This document shows positions 19,899-30,525 of a stretch of DNA of 64,000 bases, in pieces. The number at the start of each line of letters is the position of its first letter. Within the stretch, counting starts at the first letter, position 1. The notes below the pieces were generated by a model, which was given only the letters and a program-made list of their open reading frames with translations, was not told the DNA's origin and ran no database searches. The DNA is taken from the NCBI GenBank assembly GCA_018402255.1, contig JAGYIS010000009.1:310001-374000 (forward strand), written 5' to 3'. The stretch comes from Marinobacter sp. Lineage in GTDB: Bacteria; Pseudomonadota; Gammaproteobacteria; Pseudomonadales; Oleiphilaceae. A program made the position numbers and the translations under genes.

Positions 19899-19979
19899 GG
19901 GTGCTCCGTTAGAAATCAGGCTTTGGTTACGGCCAGGTAGCCAACACTGTTACACTGCAGGCTACCGCCTCATTCAGGA

Positions 19980-20852
19980 ATGTTCGTGACTATACCTCAA
20001 GACCAGAAACCGTGCATTGATCTGCATTGCCATACCACCGCTTCAGACGGTGCCCTGGATCCAGAGCAGCTGGTTGCCCGGGCCGCAGAGAAGGGGGTTA
20101 GCCATCTGGCGATCACCGATCACGACACCATTGATGGCCTGGCCAGGGCCCGGGCCGCATCGGCGGTATTGGGGCTGGAATTGATTAACGGTGTGGAATT
20201 GTCGTGTGTCTGGCGGAGTCATACCATTCATGTGGTGGGGCTGGATTTTGATCATGCTAATGGCGACTTTCTTGAGGCGCTTGCCCGCCAGAATGACAAT
20301 CGCTGGCAGCGAGCGAGATTGATCGCCGACAAACTGCACAAATTGAAGGTCGACAACTTGCTTGAACGAGCCACCGCCATGGCCGGTGGTGATGTGCCGG
20401 GGCGGCCTCATTTTGCTCAGGTTCTGGTTGAGGCGGAGGTGGTCCCGAAAGTAGCCCATGCGTTCAAACGTCATCTCGGCGCCGGCAAACCTGGCGATGT
20501 GAAAGCCTGTTGGCCGGAACTGGACGAGGTGGTTCAGTGGATCAATGCCGCTGGCGGTATCGCGGTGTTGGCACACCCCCGCAAGTACCGGATGACGGCG
20601 ACCCGGTTGCGTGACCTGACCGCTGACTTTCGCAGGGCAGGGGGGCGGGCTATCGAAGTGTCGGTTTCCGGGCAGTCCAGCGGTGATCTCGGCTTTGTGG
20701 CAGAGCTGGCAAGGCGGGAGCAATTACTGGCATCACAGGGGAGTGATTTCCACTTTCCCGGCGCGCCCTGGTGTGAGCTGGGCAAGATAGTAAAAATGCC
20801 AGAGGGGCTTGAACCCGTCTGGCATCATTTCAGGCAACCGGTAGGCGTTTAA
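19980..20852 (+). CDS. PHP domain phosphoesterase (YciV/Rnm-like)
   Basis: CIDLHCHTTASDGALDPEQLVARAAEKGVSHLAITDHDTIDGLARA...GGIAVLAHPRKY. Confidence 0.88.
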   Translation: MFVTIPQDQKPCIDLHCHTTASDGALDPEQLVARAAEKGVSHLAITDHDTIDGLARARAASAVLGLELINGVELSCVWRSHTIHVVGLDFDHANGDFLEALARQNDNRWQRARLIADKLHKLKVDNLLERATAMAGGDVPGRPHFAQVLVEAEVVPKVAHAFKRHLGAGKPGDVKACWPELDEVVQWINAAGGIAVLAHPRKYRMTATRLRDLTADFRRAGGRAIEVSVSGQSSGDLGFVAELARREQLLASQGSDFHFPGAPWCELGKIVKMPEGLEPVWHHFRQPVGV

Positions 20853-20855
20853 CGC

Positions 20856-21398
20856 TCAGTCCGGTGCGTGGAACAACAAGTACAGATCGGTCAGGGAATC
20901 CGGAATGGCTTCCGCCATCCGGTCCGACAGCGTCGCATCGTTGCGCACATTCTGAAAGTCTTCATCCTCAAACAGGCCTGAAAGCGTGAGCATCGGCACC
21001 ATCAGGTCCGCGACTTCGTCTTCATCAGCCTCTTCGAGCCAGGACTCCTCGTGTTCGAGGAAGGTGTCCACAAAGCCCGCGCACCAGTTCTCCAGTGCGT
21101 TCATCGGGTCGCCGTCTTCTGGCTCCGGAAGCTCCAATGGCTGGCCCATGTCCAGTGCCTGGGCCATATCTCTCGTCATCTGAGTGATGCAGCGCGTGAA
21201 AATCTCAGGCACTTTGCCATCAGGAAGTTCGTCTGCGCCAGTGGCAAGGCGGAAGAGATCTTCCGTCCCCAGGCTGACCGGACCAACAACGCTGGCGCAA
21301 ACCACTCCGTGAAGCCCGAAAAAATCCAGAGCGTCGTCGCCCCAGGGCTCAGCGAAGAGGATGTCTTCCAGCGCTTCGATGTCCGAGTTTGTCAGCAT
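20856..21398 (-). CDS. UPF0149 / YecA (YgfB-like) family protein
   Basis: MLTNSDIEALEDILFAEPWGDDALDFFGLHGVVCASVVGP...PMNALENWCAGFVDTFLEHEESWLEE. Confidence 0.8.
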   Translation of the reverse strand: MLTNSDIEALEDILFAEPWGDDALDFFGLHGVVCASVVGPVSLGTEDLFRLATGADELPDGKVPEIFTRCITQMTRDMAQALDMGQPLELPEPEDGDPMNALENWCAGFVDTFLEHEESWLEEADEDEVADLMVPMLTLSGLFEDEDFQNVRNDATLSDRMAEAIPDSLTDLYLLFHAPD

Positions 21399-21400
21399 AA

Positions 21401-24400
21401 TCAGTTGCTCCCGGATTTTTTGGCAGCTTCGGCTGCTCGCTGGCGCTTGCGGACTTCCCGTGGGTCGTTGTAAGCGCGGCCTGGTGTGACCGGCACGTCG
21501 GTTGGGGCAACGTAAGGCTCTGGCGCCGGAGCCTCAGGCTTTTTGGCCGGAGCTGGCTTGGCGTTTGCCGGCTCTTGTTCGGGCTCGGGCCTGGATTCAG
21601 CAGCTGCCTGGGTTGTCTCCGGTCTGGCTGGCTGGGTCTCGGACTCTGCCTTCGGCTGCTCATCGGCGGGTGCCGCTTTTTCAGGAGCCTCCGGCTTGTC
21701 AGCTTTAGCGGGCTCGGCGCTCGGCGTTGGCTCGGTTTCCGGAGCGTCTGCCTTGCCTGCACTCTCAGTTGGAGTGGCAGGTGTCTCAGCACTAGCGCTG
21801 TCAGCGGGCTTTTCTGCGCTTTCGGCAGCTTTCGGCTTACGCTGACGGCTGGCAGGCCGAGTCTTGCGCGGCTCAGGGGCTTCTGCTGGTTGCTCCGCCT
21901 TTTCTGGCGCGACCTCAGCTTCGGTCTTTTCAGCCTCAGCTTTGACTTCCGGTGTTGCTTCCGGCTTGGCCTTGGTCTGCTCTTCAGCCTGTGCCGCATC
22001 CGCTGCTGGTGCGACCTTGTCCTGCGCAGCCTTGGGTGCCTCAGCGTTGACCGGCTGCTCGGCAGGCTTCTGCTGGGGCGCGGTCTCTTTTACCTCGACA
22101 GCGCTGGCGTCGGAACTCTTTTCTGGCTGAGTATCCTTCTGATGCCTTTCGCTGCGCTCGGCTTTGCGTTCTGCCGCTGTGCTGGCTGGTGCTTCTGCAG
22201 GTGAGCCATCCCGGCCGCGCTGACGACGAGGCTTGCGACGCTTCTCGTCACCGCCTTGTTTGTCGTTGCCTGGCTTATCGTTGACCGGAGCTTTCTGGCT
22301 GTCCTGTGGCTCCCGGTTTTCTTTCTGGTCCTTGGGGTCACGCTGGGGGCGGTTGCGGTTTTGGTTGCGCCCTTGTGTGTCTCTGCGGCCATCGCGGCGA
22401 CCGTCGCCGGACTTGTCAGCACCCTTGCTGTCAGTCTTGGTATCGGTAGCCTTGTCTTGCGGGCTCTGGCGATTCTGGCCGGTGCGCGACTGCTCATCAT
22501 TGCGACCGCGATTACGACCGCGATTGTCGTCGGTGCGACCCTGCTGGCCACCCTGGCGACGTTCGTTGCCACTGCGGTTAGCACCCGGGCGCTGGTCGTC
22601 TCTGGCGACGCGTGACTTGCGGCGGTCCTGTCTGACCTGGTTGCGGCGTTCTTCGTCGCGATCGCGGCTTGTGGCCGTGCGATCCTGGCCGCTTTGTTCC
22701 TGCTCATCGCGGAAGAAACAGGCGATTTTCTTGCCGAGCTTGCGGAACAGGCCTTCTTCGGGCTCTGCGTTGGCAGCTGGTGCCGCAGTTTGCGTTTTCG
22801 TCGCAGAAGGTACCGGGGCAGAAGGGCGGATCGCCTTGACGGCGGCCTGTTCACGCACTGGCTTCTCGGTGCTGGCAACTTCCGTCGGGATCTCTTCCCG
22901 TTCGTTGTATTCGTGAGCCACCTGATGGCTGGCAACGTGTTCCGGGGCTGTTTCGTCCAGTCGCATCCGAACAATTTCGAAATGCGGTGTTTCCATGTTG
23001 GGTACGGGCACGACAACCACGGCCACGCCCTGTCGAGCCTCGATATCGGCCAGCTGCTTGCGCTTTTCATTCAGCAGGAAGGTAGCGACAGACACCGGCA
23101 CAACGGCCCGAACTTCTGCGGTTTTTTCTTTCGAGGACTCTTCATAGATCAGGCGCATGATGCTCAGCGCCAGGGACTCGATACCACGAATCGTGCCTTG
23201 TCCTTCACAGCGCGGGCAGACTTCGCTGCGGGTTTCGCCGAGCGAGGGGCGCAGACGCTGACGGGACATTTCCAGCAGGCCGAAGCGGGAAATCTTGCCC
23301 ACCTGAACGCGGGCACGGTCAATTTCCAGTGCTTCGCGCATTTTCTGCTCGACTTCGCGCTGATGCTTGGCCGGTGTCATGTCGATAAAGTCGATGACAA
23401 TCAGGCCGCCCATATCGCGCAGGCGCAACTGACGAGCGATCTCTTCCGCCGCTTCGAGGTTGGTCTGCAGGGCAGTTTCCTCGATGTCGTGGCCTTTGGT
23501 GGCCCGGGAGGAGTTGATGTCGATAGAAACCAGGGCCTCGGTAGGATCGATGACGATGGAGCCACCGGAGGGCAGTTTCACTTCACGCTGGAACGCAGTT
23601 TCGATCTGGCCTTCGATCTGATAACGGCTGAACAGGGGGATCTCATCCTTGTACAGCTTGATCTTGTTTTCGAATGTCGGCATGACCGCGCGCACAAAAC
23701 TGAGCACGTCTTCGTAAACGCTGTCGGCATCAATCAGTACTTCGCCGATGTCCTGGCGAAGGTAGTCGCGCACGGCACGGATGATGACGTTGCTTTCCTG
23801 ATGGATCAGGAACGGCGCTTTGCGCTCACCGGCGGCCTGGGTAATGGCTTCCCAGAACTGCACCAGGTAGTCCAGGTCCCATTGCAGCTCTTCTGCGGTC
23901 CGGCCGATACCGGCGGTACGCACGATGATACCCATCGACTTGGGCACCTGAACGCCGTTCATGGCGTCTTTAAGCTGGGCCCGGTCTTCGCCTTCGATGC
24001 GGCGGGAGATGCCGCCGGCGCGAGGGTTGTTCGGCATCAATACCAGGTAGCGGCCGGCCAGGGAGATAAAGGTGGTCAACGCGGCGCCTTTGTTGCCGCG
24101 CTCTTCTTTATCGACCTGGATGATCACTTCCTGGCCTTCGGAAACTACTTCTTTGATATTGACCTTGCCTTCAATCTGGCCAGGAGATTTCTTGAAGTAT
24201 TCCTTGGAGATTTCCTTCAGGGGGAGGAAGCCGTGGCGGTCCGCACCGAAATCGACGAATGCAGCTTCAAGGCTTGGTTCAACGCGGGTGATCCGGCCTT
24301 TGTAGATGTTGGCTTTTTTCTGTTCGCGGGTGCTGGATTCGATATCCAGGTCAAACAGCCGTTGTCCATCTACCAGAGCTACGCGCAACTCCTCGGGGTG

Positions 24401-24427
24401 AGTCGCATTTATCAGCATTCTTTTCAT
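21401..24427 (-). CDS. rne: Ribonuclease E
   Basis: [74 protein letters not shown]...; long low-complexity C-terminal scaffold. Confidence 0.97.
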   Translation of the reverse strand: MKRMLINATHPEELRVALVDGQRLFDLDIESSTREQKKANIYKGRITRVEPSLEAAFVDFGADRHGFLPLKEISKEYFKKSPGQIEGKVNIKEVVSEGQEVIIQVDKEERGNKGAALTTFISLAGRYLVLMPNNPRAGGISRRIEGEDRAQLKDAMNGVQVPKSMGIIVRTAGIGRTAEELQWDLDYLVQFWEAITQAAGERKAPFLIHQESNVIIRAVRDYLRQDIGEVLIDADSVYEDVLSFVRAVMPTFENKIKLYKDEIPLFSRYQIEGQIETAFQREVKLPSGGSIVIDPTEALVSIDINSSRATKGHDIEETALQTNLEAAEEIARQLRLRDMGGLIVIDFIDMTPAKHQREVEQKMREALEIDRARVQVGKISRFGLLEMSRQRLRPSLGETRSEVCPRCEGQGTIRGIESLALSIMRLIYEESSKEKTAEVRAVVPVSVATFLLNEKRKQLADIEARQGVAVVVVPVPNMETPHFEIVRMRLDETAPEHVASHQVAHEYNEREEIPTEVASTEKPVREQAAVKAIRPSAPVPSATKTQTAAPAANAEPEEGLFRKLGKKIACFFRDEQEQSGQDRTATSRDRDEERRNQVRQDRRKSRVARDDQRPGANRSGNERRQGGQQGRTDDNRGRNRGRNDEQSRTGQNRQSPQDKATDTKTDSKGADKSGDGRRDGRRDTQGRNQNRNRPQRDPKDQKENREPQDSQKAPVNDKPGNDKQGGDEKRRKPRRQRGRDGSPAEAPASTAAERKAERSERHQKDTQPEKSSDASAVEVKETAPQQKPAEQPVNAEAPKAAQDKVAPAADAAQAEEQTKAKPEATPEVKAEAEKTEAEVAPEKAEQPAEAPEPRKTRPASRQRKPKAAESAEKPADSASAETPATPTESAGKADAPETEPTPSAEPAKADKPEAPEKAAPADEQPKAESETQPARPETTQAAAESRPEPEQEPANAKPAPAKKPEAPAPEPYVAPTDVPVTPGRAYNDPREVRKRQRAAEAAKKSGSN

Positions 24428-25015
24428 GGAAAGAAAGGGTTCCTGTCGTTTGTTAGTGACAGAAAACCGGGGGGAACTACATCAGCGAAGCAGGATGTGC
24501 GTGCCGCGGGCCCTGATACAGCAGGGCGGGCCGGCGGCCAGACGGATCAGGCCTTGTTAGGGCGCGATCCTGTATGTCTGAGACCACCGCCTACGTTGCG
24601 CCTGCCTGAAAGCAGGGGCGTGTTGCATAGGGTGAGTGTCTGTTGACGCATAGTATCCGTTTTCAGGTTCACACAAGCCCCTGGGTCTCACGTCGTATTA
24701 GTAAGCTGACGGCCCGGGTTCGCGTGGTAGTGATTCTCGCGATGTCGCCCGACGGTTTTCCGGTCGGTTTTTCCTCTCCCGGGCAGATTGCAGCCTCTCT
24801 GGGTCTGACCTGTTAGTCCGGGAGCTTGTCTCACGCCGTGCCCGATAATGATTGGGCTAACGGCGTTCAATCTCTTAATCAGTGTCGGTATACTGCTGCC
24901 GCTCCGGCTTCTGACCAGAGTTCGTCAGGCCGTAGACAAACGGCAGAGCACGTCGGAATATAACAGTAATACTCTGACCATTCAATCCTGCATTTATCCA
25001 TCGAAAAGGTACGTC
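24428..25015. promoter_or_regulatory. Divergent rne/rluC intergenic region with a probable long rne 5' leader
   Basis: 588-bp non-coding interval between the divergent rne and rluC starts, with several inverted-repeat stretches. Confidence 0.6.
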
Positions 25016-26095
25016 ATGTCGCGCAAGCCAGCCGCTCGTAAAAAACCGCTTCCACGCGGCAAATCGCGCCATCAGGACATCTCCGGGTCTGCCCGCTCGG
25101 GCGACGCAGGGCATGCACGAGCGGAGCCGCCAGCGGGGCAGGTCCAGAAGGGCGTTCAGCTGGTGCCTGTTGACGAGGACATGGCGGGGCAGCGGGTCGA
25201 TAATTTCATTCTGGCCCGCTTGCGGGGCGTGCCCAAAAGTGTTGTGTACCGCATTGTCCGTAAAGGTGAGGTCAGGGTTAATAAAGGCAGGGTGAAGCCA
25301 GATACCCGTTTGAAAGCCGGTGATGTGGTGCGTATTCCGCCGGTCGTACAGCAGACTAAGCCAGAGCAGGTGGCACCGGGTGACCGGGTCAAGTCGGTCA
25401 TGGAAGCGGCGGTGGTGTTCGAGAACGATGACATGCTGGTAGTGAACAAACCCTCCGGAATAGCGGTTCATGGCGGGAGCGGGTTGAGCTTCGGGTTGAT
25501 CGAAGTGCTGCGCTCGGCCCGGCCGCAGGCTAAATTTCTTGAGCTTGTTCACAGGCTTGACCGTGACACGTCCGGTCTGGTGATGGTTGCGAAGAAGCGT
25601 TCGGCGCTTCGGGTGTTGCAGGATGAACTGCGTCAGAAGCGCATACGTAAACATTACCACGCGCTGGTGACTGGAACCTGGGTCAGCTCTGTCGGCCGGG
25701 TGAACGAGCCGCTGTTGCGTTATGAAATGCCCAATGGCGAACGCCGGGTGAAGGTTAGTGCCGAGGGCAAAGAATCCCTGACCCTGTTTCGCTGCTTGCA
25801 GCGGTTTCAGGGATACAGCCTGGTTGAGGCTTCTCCGGTGACCGGGCGAACCCATCAGATCCGAGTGCACAGCGCTTGGGCCGGGCATCCGATCGCCGGT
25901 GATGACAAGTACATGGATGAGGCCAGTCTGAAGGCTTTTCGCGCCGTTGGCGGGCAGCGTTTGATGCTTCATGCCCGGGCCCTTGAGTTCACGCTGCCCG
26001 GATCGGGTGAGGCAATGAAACTGGAAGCGCCGTATGATGAGGCCTTCGCCAAGGTGCTCAAAGAGCTTGAGCAGCGCAGTAAGGGAGCCTGTTGA
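25016..26095 (+). CDS. rluC: 23S rRNA pseudouridine synthase RluC
   Basis: S4-like N-terminus (GQRVDNFILARLRGVPKSVVYRIVRKGEVRVN) and catalytic HRLDRDTSGLVMVAKK; ATG at 25016. Confidence 0.92.
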   Translation: MSRKPAARKKPLPRGKSRHQDISGSARSGDAGHARAEPPAGQVQKGVQLVPVDEDMAGQRVDNFILARLRGVPKSVVYRIVRKGEVRVNKGRVKPDTRLKAGDVVRIPPVVQQTKPEQVAPGDRVKSVMEAAVVFENDDMLVVNKPSGIAVHGGSGLSFGLIEVLRSARPQAKFLELVHRLDRDTSGLVMVAKKRSALRVLQDELRQKRIRKHYHALVTGTWVSSVGRVNEPLLRYEMPNGERRVKVSAEGKESLTLFRCLQRFQGYSLVEASPVTGRTHQIRVHSAWAGHPIAGDDKYMDEASLKAFRAVGGQRLMLHARALEFTLPGSGEAMKLEAPYDEAFAKVLKELEQRSKGAC

Positions 26096-26742
26096 TGGAC
26101 GTAAAAGTAGTTATTTTTGACTGGGACGGAACGCTGATTGATTCCGTTGACCACATTGCCGATAGCCTGCATCAGGCGGCAACCGATCTGGGTTACCCCG
26201 AACTCGAGCGCGAAGCCTATCGGGATATTATCGGGTTGGGCATGATCGAGGCTCTTGAGCGCCTCTATCCTGGGTTGAGCCGAGAGGAAATTGTTCGGAT
26301 TCGTGAGGGTTATGCGGGGTATTTTTTCCAGAAAGTGACCACGCCACAGAATGTGTTTGAGGGTATGGCTACCATGCTGTCGGATCTTCGAGGCGCTGGT
26401 CGTGGCTGCTCGGTTGCCACTGGCAAAAGCCGGCGGGGCCTCGAAGGCGCGCTGACCTCGAGTGGTCTGGGGGTGCACTTTGATATCACCCGTTGCGCCG
26501 ATGAGACCCGATCCAAGCCGGACCCGTTGATGCTGGAAGAGATTTTGTCATTTTACGGTTACGCGCCAGAACAGGCGGTGATGATTGGTGATACTCGTTA
26601 CGACCTGGATATGGCGCGGCGGATTGGTATGCCTGCCATTGGCGTTGAATGGGGTGTGCACAAGCGAGATGTGCTTGAACAATACGATCCCCACGCGGTG
26701 GTGAGCTCTGTTGACGAGCTCAGGCGTGTGTTGGGGCTTTGA
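26095..26742 (+). CDS. HAD-family phosphatase (Gph-like)
   Basis: MDVKVVIFDWDGTLIDSVDHIADSLHQAATDLG...; TGATG coupling with rluC. Confidence 0.88.
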   Translation: MDVKVVIFDWDGTLIDSVDHIADSLHQAATDLGYPELEREAYRDIIGLGMIEALERLYPGLSREEIVRIREGYAGYFFQKVTTPQNVFEGMATMLSDLRGAGRGCSVATGKSRRGLEGALTSSGLGVHFDITRCADETRSKPDPLMLEEILSFYGYAPEQAVMIGDTRYDLDMARRIGMPAIGVEWGVHKRDVLEQYDPHAVVSSVDELRRVLGL

Positions 26743-26767
26743 TCTATACGCAGTAAAGGAATGAAGG

Positions 26768-27823
26768 ATGAGTGACTGGGATTCAGATAAAGAGTCTGGC
26801 TGGGGCGATAAGCCGGCAGAGCGCGGTCAGACCGAGGCCCCGCGCAAGCGCGGATTCTTTGGTGGCAAGCAGCCGGCCATGCCCCCGGAATCCGGTCGGG
26901 ACTGGCGCCTTATTGAAAAGCTGGTCATGTCCTTACAGGCGGAGCAGCGCCGAAGCCGGCGTTGGGGTATCTTTTTCAAGTTTCTGACGTTTGGTTATCT
27001 TTTTGCGCTGCTGCTGTTGATCAAGTCACCGCTTGGCGGTGGCGTTGACTCCATGACGGGTAGTCACACCGCGCTGGTTGAAGTGACCGGTACCATCGCA
27101 GCTGACGAGTTGGCCAGTGCCGATAATCTGGTTGGGTCACTCAGGTCAGCGTTTGAGGCGGAGGGTTCAAAGGCCATCGTTCTCAGGATCAACAGCCCGG
27201 GCGGTAGCCCCGTGCAGTCTGGTTACGTTTACGATGAAATCCGGCGTCTGCGAGAAGAGTATCCGGAGAAAAAGGTCTACGCCGTGATCTCGGATGTCGG
27301 TGCGTCCGGGGCGTATTACATCGCCGCGGCCGCCGACGAAATCTACGCAAACCGCTCCAGCCTGGTGGGTTCCATTGGAGTGATTGCCGGGGGATTCGGG
27401 TTCAGTGAGATGCTTGAAAAGATCGGTGTGGATCGTCGCCTGTATACCGCGGGTGAGAGTAAGGGTTTTCTGGATCCCTTTTCGCCAGAACGCGAAGAAG
27501 ATGTGGCTTTCTGGCAAAGCGTGCTGGAAAACACCCATCGCCAGTTTATCGATGCCGTTAAAGAGGGTCGGGGTGATCGGCTGGTAGAGGATGAACGATT
27601 GTTCAGTGGCTTGATCTGGAGCGGTGAGCAGGCGGTGGAGCTGGGTCTGATTGATGGGCTTGGCAGTGCGTCCTGGGTTGCCCGCCAGTTAGTGGGCGAG
27701 GAGGAGTTGGTCGATTACAGTCGTCGTCGGTCGCCATTCATGGACGTGGTGGATCAACTCGGTGTTGCTGTTGGTGATGGCGTGGCAACGCGTTTGCTGG
27801 AATCGCGCCTGGAGTTGCGCTGA
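26768..27823 (+). CDS. Signal peptide peptidase SppA/SohB family (S49)
   Basis: VLRINSPGGSPVQSGYVYDEIRRLREEYPEKKVYAVISDVGASGAYYIAAAADEIYANRSSLVGSIGV. Confidence 0.93.
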   Translation: MSDWDSDKESGWGDKPAERGQTEAPRKRGFFGGKQPAMPPESGRDWRLIEKLVMSLQAEQRRSRRWGIFFKFLTFGYLFALLLLIKSPLGGGVDSMTGSHTALVEVTGTIAADELASADNLVGSLRSAFEAEGSKAIVLRINSPGGSPVQSGYVYDEIRRLREEYPEKKVYAVISDVGASGAYYIAAAADEIYANRSSLVGSIGVIAGGFGFSEMLEKIGVDRRLYTAGESKGFLDPFSPEREEDVAFWQSVLENTHRQFIDAVKEGRGDRLVEDERLFSGLIWSGEQAVELGLIDGLGSASWVARQLVGEEELVDYSRRRSPFMDVVDQLGVAVGDGVATRLLESRLELR

Positions 27824-27848
27824 GCCGCAATAAGCATGGCCCGCGGCT

Positions 27849-28445
27849 TCAAGGCTGAAGCAGCGGGTTCAGGCCGCACCGGGCCAGGATGTCGGTGAGG
27901 GCGATCAGTGGCAGGCCGATCAGGCTGTTGGGGTCTCGCCCCTCAAGGCTGCTGAACAGCGTGATGCCAAGTCCTTCCATTTTGAAGCTGCCGGCGCAGT
28001 CGTAGGGCTGCTCTTTATGCAAGTAGTTGCTGATCTCCTGCTGGCTCAGATTTCGGAAATGAACGGTATAGGTTTCGCAGCAGCTTTCCAGTGCGCCGGT
28101 GCGAGTGTCGAGTACCGCGAGCCCAGTCAGGAAACGAACGCATTTTCCGCTGCTCTCGCTCAGTTGTTGTTGGGCCTGCTCATGGCTGCCCGGTTTGTTG
28201 AGCAACGAGCCGTCCGGCAAGGCAGCAACCTGGTCGGAACCAATGATGATGCGCCCGGGGTACTGGTGTTCCAGTGCGCGTGCTTTGGCGACCGCGAGTC
28301 GGAGAGCCAGTGCCTCTGCCTTTTCGTTGGGGCGGGGTGTTTCGTCGATGTCCGGGCTGGCGCAGTCAAAGGGCATGCCGAGTCGTTCCAGCAGGCTTTT
28401 CCGGTAGGGTGATGATGATGCCAGCACTAGCTCGGGTTTTGTCAT
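27849..28445 (-). CDS. Maf-like nucleoside triphosphate pyrophosphatase (YceF type)
   Basis: MTKPELVLASSSPYRKSLLERLGMPFDCASPDIDETPRPNEKAEALALRLAVAKA. Confidence 0.92.
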   Translation of the reverse strand: MTKPELVLASSSPYRKSLLERLGMPFDCASPDIDETPRPNEKAEALALRLAVAKARALEHQYPGRIIIGSDQVAALPDGSLLNKPGSHEQAQQQLSESSGKCVRFLTGLAVLDTRTGALESCCETYTVHFRNLSQQEISNYLHKEQPYDCAGSFKMEGLGITLFSSLEGRDPNSLIGLPLIALTDILARCGLNPLLQP

Positions 28446-28581
28446 GACTGTCTTTTGCTCGGATTAAGGGGGCGTTCCGCGGGCCTGTATCGTAAAATAC
28501 CCTTACACAGAGCGAAAGCCCCGGCAGAAAGTAGATTAAGTCTTTGACAGCGGCGGGTCTCGTCCCTAAAATTGCGCGCCT

Positions 28582-29139
28582 ATGTCCAAAGCACCGAACG
28601 CCGAACTGCCGAAATCCGTTGACCCTAGCCGGTTGGCAGAGCAAAACACGACACTTGAGGGGGTAATTCCACTCGAGGGTCTTGTTCGTTTTCGAGAAGC
28701 GGTGCCGGGTTTGCAGGGTGGCAGTGAATGCCGCGTGAAACTGGCCTTTTATCAGGACAGTGAGCGCCGGAGAGTTGTGTCAGGTGAGCTGTCTGCACCG
28801 GTTATTCTGGAGTGTCAGCGTTGCATGAACGATATGCAGGTCACGCTTACGTCCAGTTTTGATCTGGGTCTGGTTATCAGCGATGAACAGGCTCAACGGT
28901 TGCCCAAGACGCTGGAGCCGTTCCTCTTTGAGGATTTCACAGCGGATTTGTGGGCGATGGTGGAAGACGAGCTGCTTCTGGTATTGCCACCGTTCCCTCT
29001 TCATGAAAGGGACGAGTGCCCGGCAAAAGAAGATCTGGAGGCGCTGGAGCCGTCAAAGGCACCCAGCGAACCCGAAGTAAAGAAAAGAGAAGATAACCCG
29101 TTCAGTGTACTGGCGGGTTTCAAGACGACTAAGCACTAA
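28582..29139 (+). CDS. YceD family (DUF177) protein
   Basis: Position directly before rpmF; ...[42 protein letters not shown]... Confidence 0.88.
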   Translation: MSKAPNAELPKSVDPSRLAEQNTTLEGVIPLEGLVRFREAVPGLQGGSECRVKLAFYQDSERRRVVSGELSAPVILECQRCMNDMQVTLTSSFDLGLVISDEQAQRLPKTLEPFLFEDFTADLWAMVEDELLLVLPPFPLHERDECPAKEDLEALEPSKAPSEPEVKKREDNPFSVLAGFKTTKH

Positions 29140-29170
29140 CGTTTTCGTTAATAGGTCAGGAGCTTATACC

Positions 29171-29350
29171 ATGGCTGTACAGAAGAATCGCAAGACCCGT
29201 TCCAAGCGCGGCATGCGCCGTTCACACGACGCGCTGCCTACATCCGCTCTGTCAACCGACGCGACCACTGGTGAAGTGCATCGTCGCCACCACGTGTCTC
29301 CGGACGGTTTTTATCGTGGCAAGCAGGTTATTGAGGCTCGCGACGAGTAA
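29171..29350 (+). CDS. rpmF: 50S ribosomal protein L32
   Basis: [54 protein letters not shown]. Confidence 0.96.
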   Translation: MAVQKNRKTRSKRGMRRSHDALPTSALSTDATTGEVHRRHHVSPDGFYRGKQVIEARDE

Positions 29351-29375
29351 AATCGTCGGGAACTCTTTCTAACCC

Positions 29376-30398
29376 GTGACGCATGGACGAGCGGTGAATA
29401 AACCGGTCACCGTCGCCATCGATGCCATGAGTGGCGATCGTGGCGCCGAGGTGGTTGTCCAGGCATCGCTGGAAGCAGTGCGTGAAAATGAGGCCTTGAG
29501 TCTTGTTCTGGTGGGAATCCGGAGCGAGCTCGAGGCCTTGTTGCATCAAGGCCACTCCAGAATCCGCATCGTTGAAGCGGCCGATGTGGTGCGCATGAAC
29601 GAGCGTCCGTCTCATGCGTTGCGGCATAAAAGAAATTCTTCCATGGCCATCGCCCTTGGCCTGGTTCGCGACGGTGAGGCCCAGGGCTGTGTCAGTGCTG
29701 GCAACACCGGGGCTTTGATGGCGTTCGGGCGCTCGATTATCCGTATGTATCCGGGCATTGAGCGGCCAGCCATCGCCAAACTGATCCCTTCGCTTCGTGG
29801 CCGCTGCCACGTTCTTGATCTCGGCGCCAACGTCGATTCCAGCGCTGAAAACCTCTACCAATATGCCCTGATGGGGTCGTTGATGGCGTCGGCTATCTGT
29901 CATCAGCCGGAGCCGAGGGTGGCGCTGCTGAACGTGGGTGAAGAGGAAATCAAAGGTAACGAACAGGTTCGTCTTGCCTCTCATATGCTCGCTCAATGCG
30001 ACACCATAAACTACATTGGTTATGTCGAGGGTAGCGACCTTTTTCGGGACGTGGCAGATGTTGTAGTGTGTGATGGCTTCGTCGGCAATATCGCCTTGAA
30101 AACCGGTGAGGGTGTTGCCGGCCTGTTGATCGAGTTGCTCGAGCAGGCGTTCACGCGCTCCTGGTATGGCCGATTTGTGGGTCTGCTGGCCCGTCCGATT
30201 ATCGGTCGTTTGCTGCAGTTGATGGATCCGTCCCGTCATAATGGCGCCAGCCTTCTGGGCTTGCAGGGTGTGGTCATAAAAAGTCATGGCAACGCCAACG
30301 AGCGTGCGATGCTTGCGGCCATCCGCCAAGCGGTTCGCGAAGTAGAGCAGGAAGTGCCGAGCCGTATTAATGAGCGACTCGACGATTTGATGCTCTGA
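29376..30398 (+). CDS. plsX: Phosphate acyltransferase PlsX
   Basis: VTVAIDAMSGDRGAEVVVQASLEAVRENEALSLVLVG...SAGNTGALMAFGR. Confidence 0.95.
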   Translation: MTHGRAVNKPVTVAIDAMSGDRGAEVVVQASLEAVRENEALSLVLVGIRSELEALLHQGHSRIRIVEAADVVRMNERPSHALRHKRNSSMAIALGLVRDGEAQGCVSAGNTGALMAFGRSIIRMYPGIERPAIAKLIPSLRGRCHVLDLGANVDSSAENLYQYALMGSLMASAICHQPEPRVALLNVGEEEIKGNEQVRLASHMLAQCDTINYIGYVEGSDLFRDVADVVVCDGFVGNIALKTGEGVAGLLIELLEQAFTRSWYGRFVGLLARPIIGRLLQLMDPSRHNGASLLGLQGVVIKSHGNANERAMLAAIRQAVREVEQEVPSRINERLDDLML

Positions 30399-30525
30399 TC
30401 CCTCGGACTATTAGCGATTGAGACTAAAGTAGGCCCGCATTTGTCGCGATATTCACGGATAATTGGCCCGAGTTGTACTATTGGCTAATCTCCAGAAACC
30501 CTTCAATAACGATAAGATTCCGCCC

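Noticed and set aside
22694-24646. 650-aa plus-strand ORF opposite rne
   Set aside because: Antisense shadow of RNase E; low-information composition, no recognisable domain.
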